Shown here: piece by piece, positions 5,872 to 9,099 of the stretch | Layout of the letters: the number at the start of each line of letters is the position of its first letter | Position numbering within the stretch: position 1 is the first letter of the stretch | NCBI GenBank assembly: GCA_036524155.1 | Contig: DATDCV010000222.1 | Location: 1 to 9,099, forward strand | Source of the DNA: DATDCV01 sp036524155 | Lineage (GTDB): Bacteria; Verrucomicrobiota; Verrucomicrobiia; Limisphaerales; UBA8199 | Reading direction: 5' to 3' | DNA length: 9,099 nt | Notes under the pieces: generated by a model | What the model was told of the DNA's origin: nothing | The model's database searches: none | The model's input: only the letters and a program-made list of their open reading frames with translations | Position numbers and translations under genes: made by a program

Positions 5872-8800
5872 ATGAACCGTTCGCCTGGCTTCCTGCTCGC
5901 GCTTTCCCTCGGGGCGGCGTTGTCGGTCGCCAATGCGGGGGTTTTGTCGCCAGAACGAGCGGGTCGGGTGGCTATCCTGAGCGACGACTTGCCCACTGGG
6001 CCGGGTACAGCGTCGCCTGAAAGTCTATCGCGGACTCTGCAAAAGTCTGGGATAAGCACGGACTTGGTAAATTGCCGCGATCTGGCCGATCCAAAGCGCT
6101 TTAAGCAGGACGAGTTCGACGTGGTGCTCTTGCCCTACGGACCGAACTTCCCGATTCAGGCGGCCGGCAATTTTCGGAAGTTTCTTCGCGAGGGCGGCAA
6201 GTTCCTCTCCATCGGGGGCTACGCGTTCGACGACCTGTTGGAACGTACAACGAACGGCTGGCAACGGCCGCGACCGTCTGCCTTGCCAAGTGTCGGCCAC
6301 GTTATCTGGCGCTACCGCATCCCTGCCGACGAGCTTCGAGACCGCGGCAAGCTGACATTTTCCGGCTACCTCAAGGCGCAAGACGTCCGCGGAACCGGTA
6401 TGGCCTACTTTGCCGTTTACCAGTTTGCGGCGGACGGCCGGATTACAGAATGGCAGGACCTCTGCAAGGTGCGCGGCTCTCAGGACTGGAAGGAGTTCCA
6501 ATACGGTTTCCAGGTGCATCCTCAATCGACGACAGTCGAGTTGCAGGCCGGGCTCTACCAATGCGGCGGTCAGGCCTGGTTCGATGACATCCGACTGACG
6601 GATGCACAGGGGCACAAGCTAATGGCCGCCGGTTTCGAGGAACCCTTCGACCCCGACGGCGCGGCGGAAAAACAATGGCGACGTTCGGATAAAGAGCTGT
6701 GTTCGGTGCAGGGCGAGGTCCGCCACTCGGGCGAGCGGGCACTCCAGGCCACGCTGCATTACTACCTCCCGCCGGAGGAACGGCTCAACACCCGTCACGG
6801 CGTTCCGGAGGACGGTCTCACGGTCGAGCCCACCCAGCTTGGCGTGTTTCAGCCCGACTATCTGCTCGAGCGAGTTCACTTCGCCCGCCCGCCTCACGAA
6901 CAAGCCATCCTCAACCCTGACTGGCGGGTGGATCGACGACTTGAAGGCTACGCGGCGGCGGGCGTGACCGGTTTCGAGAACGCCCGCTGGATTCCGCTCC
7001 TCAACAGTTACGATCGCTACGGCCGGTTGCGCGGCGCGGCGGGCGCGCTCTTGCGACACTACGCGGGCACCTACGCCGGTTCAAGCTGGGCGTTCTTTGG
7101 CGTCACCAATTGCGATCTTTTTGCGGATTCCGACGCAGGAGCCTCCGTGGCCTTGGCCAGCATCGTCCGCTCCCTTATCCGGGATACGTACGTGGCGTGG
7201 CTGGTGGCTGACCGCGGGTGCTATCGCGAGGGCGAAGAAGTGAAACTGCTGGCGCGCGCGGCCAACCACGGACGCCAGGACGCCAGCCTCCGGCTCACGG
7301 TGAGCATCTACGAAGGCGAACCGGCGGGGCCGGAGGAGCCCTGGATTGGGCCATTCGTCTCCTCCTCGAACCGAGGCTCATCACCCAGGCAAACCTGTGC
7401 CGCACTGGCGACAAACCTGACCCTCTCCGCCCATCAATCCATTGAGGTCGCTATGGTTTGGAAACCCTCCGGCCTTGACGCCGACTACTACTGCGTGCTT
7501 GGCCAATTGTGGGACGGTCCAGTGGAGATCGACAGGATCAGCAGCGCGTTCCTGGCGCAACAGCCCAAGGTCAACGCGTCCGGTCCAAAGCTCGAGTTCC
7601 GCGACAACTACCTCCGCCTGGGTAAGCGCCCGATGTTCCTCTTCGGCACCGACGACTGGGCATACGTGTTCAATACGAAGCGCGAAACGCCACTGCAGTG
7701 GTTGCGCGATATGCGGCAGCGGCGTGACTTCGGCGTCCAGATCTACGAGAACCTCCAGTTTGGCGCGCTGCCGCAGTTCACGTCCGAGGGCGGGGGGGAC
7801 TCTCGGGAACGGATGCTTCGCCAGGTGGACGGTGTCGTCCAACTGGCACAGAAGTATCAGCAGACCTATTTCGCCGGCCTGTTGGTCGGCTACAACACCG
7901 CGCCAGGCGACGCGGAACTCAAGTCACAGAGCGAGTTCTGCCGCGATTTCGCCCGGCGTTACGTGGACGTACCGGGCTTAATCCACTATCTGAACGGCGA
8001 TCTGCGCTGCCAGCTCTCCGCCGCGGTCACCCCTCAGTGGAACGCATTTCTGCGCGAGCGCTACGGCACCATCGGGCCTCTCCGGGCCGCGTGGGGCGCG
8101 CAGGCCCCGGCTGAAGAGCTCGGCCGGATCCCCGCGGAAGATTTTAACGATTGGGGCCAGGCCTGGGACGACATCAAAGTGCGCGACTTGAATCATTTTC
8201 GCGCTTGGCTTATTCGCCGGTGGCATGCGGGCCTGATCGCCGGCGTCCGTGAGGCCGACCGCACTCACCCGACCAGCTCGGAGTTCTATCAATTGCCACA
8301 CCAGGGCGTGGACCTTCCGGCCGCGATCGACGGAGTGGACCTGGCGAATTTCGGCTACTTCGACAAGCCCGGCGCCGACCTCGCGCGCTTCCCGGCGATC
8401 TGCAAATACAACGACCAGCGCGCGCGTGGCAAATCCATCGGCCCCGGCGAATATGGCGTGAAGACACACCCCGCCTGGGGCGACGGCAAGGATTACGGCT
8501 ACCACATCACCCGGACGCGCGAACAGGCGGTCGAGTTGTTTCTCGGCATTGCGCACTACTCGTTAGGCCTGGGCGCCTCGCGCATCCACAACTGGTGTTG
8601 GAAGGACAGCGCGCACAACGTATTCCCGTGGGGCATGGTTTACCCGTGCGACGGCGTGCCGAAGGACGCCGCGTACGCGCATCGGAACCAAAGCTTGCTC
8701 TTCCGGCACTTCGCGCCCGTGTATCGGGAGCCCAGTGTCTATGTGCTGACCGCCGACAGCCACCGGCTTGGCGGCGGCAAATGGGAAGTCATCGAGGGAA

Positions 8801-9099
8801 TCCTAAAGAGCTTCGACCTCGCCCTGGCGACGCATGTCGACAACCTAGGCACGCTCAACGAACAAGGCCTGCAAATACCCAACTCGGCGAAGGTGATCTT
8901 CTGGCCCTTGCCGTTCTGCCCGTCCGATGAAACCTATGCCGCAGTTCTCGCTTGGGTCCGCCAGGGCGGTTGTCTTTACGTGTCCGGCGACATTTCGTAT
9001 GACGAGTTTCGCCGGCGCTCGCGCACGAACCGGCTGGAAGAACTTTGTGGCGCGCGATTTCTCGCCGAAGTCTATCCCAACATCCGGGTGAACGCGACC
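5872..9099 (+). CDS. Secreted multidomain GH42-like glycoside hydrolase (beta-galactosidase-like; 3' end missing)
   Basis: A single frame stays open for 1076 codons to the window edge. Codons 1-22 form a Sec-type signal peptide (MNRSPG, then FLLALSLGAALSVA, ANA cut), which fixes ATG 5872. Residues about 31-125 resemble a class I glutamine-amidotransferase-like Rossmann domain (RVAILSDD; FDVVLLPYGPNFP; FLREGGKFLSIGGYAF). Residues about 145-250 look like a jelly-roll carbohydrate-binding domain (LTFSGYLKAQDV; WFDDIRLTDAQG). About 390-545 holds GSSWAFFGVTNCDLF followed by an Ig-like stretch beginning VADRGCYREGEEVKLLARAANHG. About 574-945 is a TIM-barrel-like domain with GH42-style RYGTIGPLRAAWGAQ (RYGT from 730), a probable nucleophile E860 in GPGEYGVKTHPAW, and IHNWCWKD with FPWG. 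From about 1006 a second amidotransferase-like domain begins (VIFWPLPFCPSDETY; WVRQGGCLYVSGD), the position of the GH42 trimerisation domain. It probably acts on galactose-containing or related plant or algal polysaccharides outside the cytoplasm. The expected acid/base Asn-Glu is not obvious: the equivalent segment reads GYNTAPGD. The exact family is uncertain; clan GH-A is likely. Confidence 0.82.
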   Translation, partial: MNRSPGFLLALSLGAALSVANAGVLSPERAGRVAILSDDLPTGPGTASPESLSRTLQKSGISTDLVNCRDLADPKRFKQDEFDVVLLPYGPNFPIQAAGNFRKFLREGGKFLSIGGYAFDDLLERTTNGWQRPRPSALPSVGHVIWRYRIPADELRDRGKLTFSGYLKAQDVRGTGMAYFAVYQFAADGRITEWQDLCKVRGSQDWKEFQYGFQVHPQSTTVELQAGLYQCGGQAWFDDIRLTDAQGHKLMAAGFEEPFDPDGAAEKQWRRSDKELCSVQGEVRHSGERALQATLHYYLPPEERLNTRHGVPEDGLTVEPTQLGVFQPDYLLERVHFARPPHEQAILNPDWRVDRRLEGYAAAGVTGFENARWIPLLNSYDRYGRLRGAAGALLRHYAGTYAGSSWAFFGVTNCDLFADSDAGASVALASIVRSLIRDTYVAWLVADRGCYREGEEVKLLARAANHGRQDASLRLTVSIYEGEPAGPEEPWIGPFVSSSNRGSSPRQTCAALATNLTLSAHQSIEVAMVWKPSGLDADYYCVLGQLWDGPVEIDRISSAFLAQQPKVNASGPKLEFRDNYLRLGKRPMFLFGTDDWAYVFNTKRETPLQWLRDMRQRRDFGVQIYENLQFGALPQFTSEGGGDSRERMLRQVDGVVQLAQKYQQTYFAGLLVGYNTAPGDAELKSQSEFCRDFARRYVDVPGLIHYLNGDLRCQLSAAVTPQWNAFLRERYGTIGPLRAAWGAQAPAEELGRIPAEDFNDWGQAWDDIKVRDLNHFRAWLIRRWHAGLIAGVREADRTHPTSSEFYQLPHQGVDLPAAIDGVDLANFGYFDKPGADLARFPAICKYNDQRARGKSIGPGEYGVKTHPAWGDGKDYGYHITRTREQAVELFLGIAHYSLGLGASRIHNWCWKDSAHNVFPWGMVYPCDGVPKDAAYAHRNQSLLFRHFAPVYREPSVYVLTADSHRLGGGKWEVIEGILKSFDLALATHVDNLGTLNEQGLQIPNSAKVIFWPLPFCPSDETYAAVLAWVRQGGCLYVSGDISYDEFRRRSRTNRLEELCGARFLAEVYPNIRVNAT

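Noticed and set aside
6025..8930. Many open frames of 60-200 codons on the minus strand and in other + frames across the hydrolase region (e.g. 6025-6615, 7381-7842, 7978-8556 minus).
   Set aside because: All lie within one uninterrupted 1076-codon + frame with a signal peptide and recognisable domains. Their translations are Arg/Pro/Ala-rich and show no domain, as expected for shadow frames in GC-rich DNA.

Overview
The window is GC-rich and reads like a heterotrophic, environmental member of the Verrucomicrobiota (Pedosphaera/Limisphaera-like), or less likely the Planctomycetota. That is inferred from the gene families, not from a marker gene: a large propeller plus di-haem cytochrome protein, a soluble receiver-histidine kinase with a NarL-type partner, a very large secreted glycoside-hydrolase-like protein, and palindrome-rich intergenic repeats. 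There are five protein-coding genes, two of them cut by the window edges, and no RNA genes, CRISPR array, integrase or transposase.

Layout. (1) Bases 1-1599, + strand: the 3' part of a YVTN-type beta-propeller fused to a di-haem cytochrome-c-peroxidase-like domain. It converges, with an 11-bp gap, on (2) a two-gene minus-strand unit: a soluble REC-HisKA_3-HATPase kinase (2173-3336) followed by a NarL/FixJ response regulator (1611-2240). The kinase reading frame runs 68 bp into the regulator gene, and the regulator's ribosome binding site lies inside the kinase gene. (3) Bases 3541-5301, minus strand: an unrecognised protein that I read as a tandem duplication of a protein-kinase-like fold. 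The N-terminal copy keeps the catalytic-loop and metal-binding aspartates, and the C-terminal copy has lost both. This is the most novel object in the window. (4) Bases 5302-5871: a divergent intergenic region holding a cluster of four short hairpins with a shared core and a second, longer fold-back element. (5) Base 5872 to the right edge, + strand: 1076 codons without a stop, encoding a secreted multidomain GH42-like protein (Sec signal, glutamine-amidotransferase-like Rossmann domain, jelly-roll CBM-like domain, Ig-like segment, TIM-barrel-like domain, and the start of a second amidotransferase-like/trimerisation domain).

How they may work together. The kinase and regulator are a cognate phosphorelay whose input must come from another protein, because the kinase has no membrane segment and no ligand-binding sensor domain. 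The kinase/pseudokinase gene lies upstream of it on the same strand, with a 204-bp gap, so co-expression is possible but not shown. The cytochrome and glycosidase genes are exported or periplasmic types and have no visible functional link to the signalling genes.
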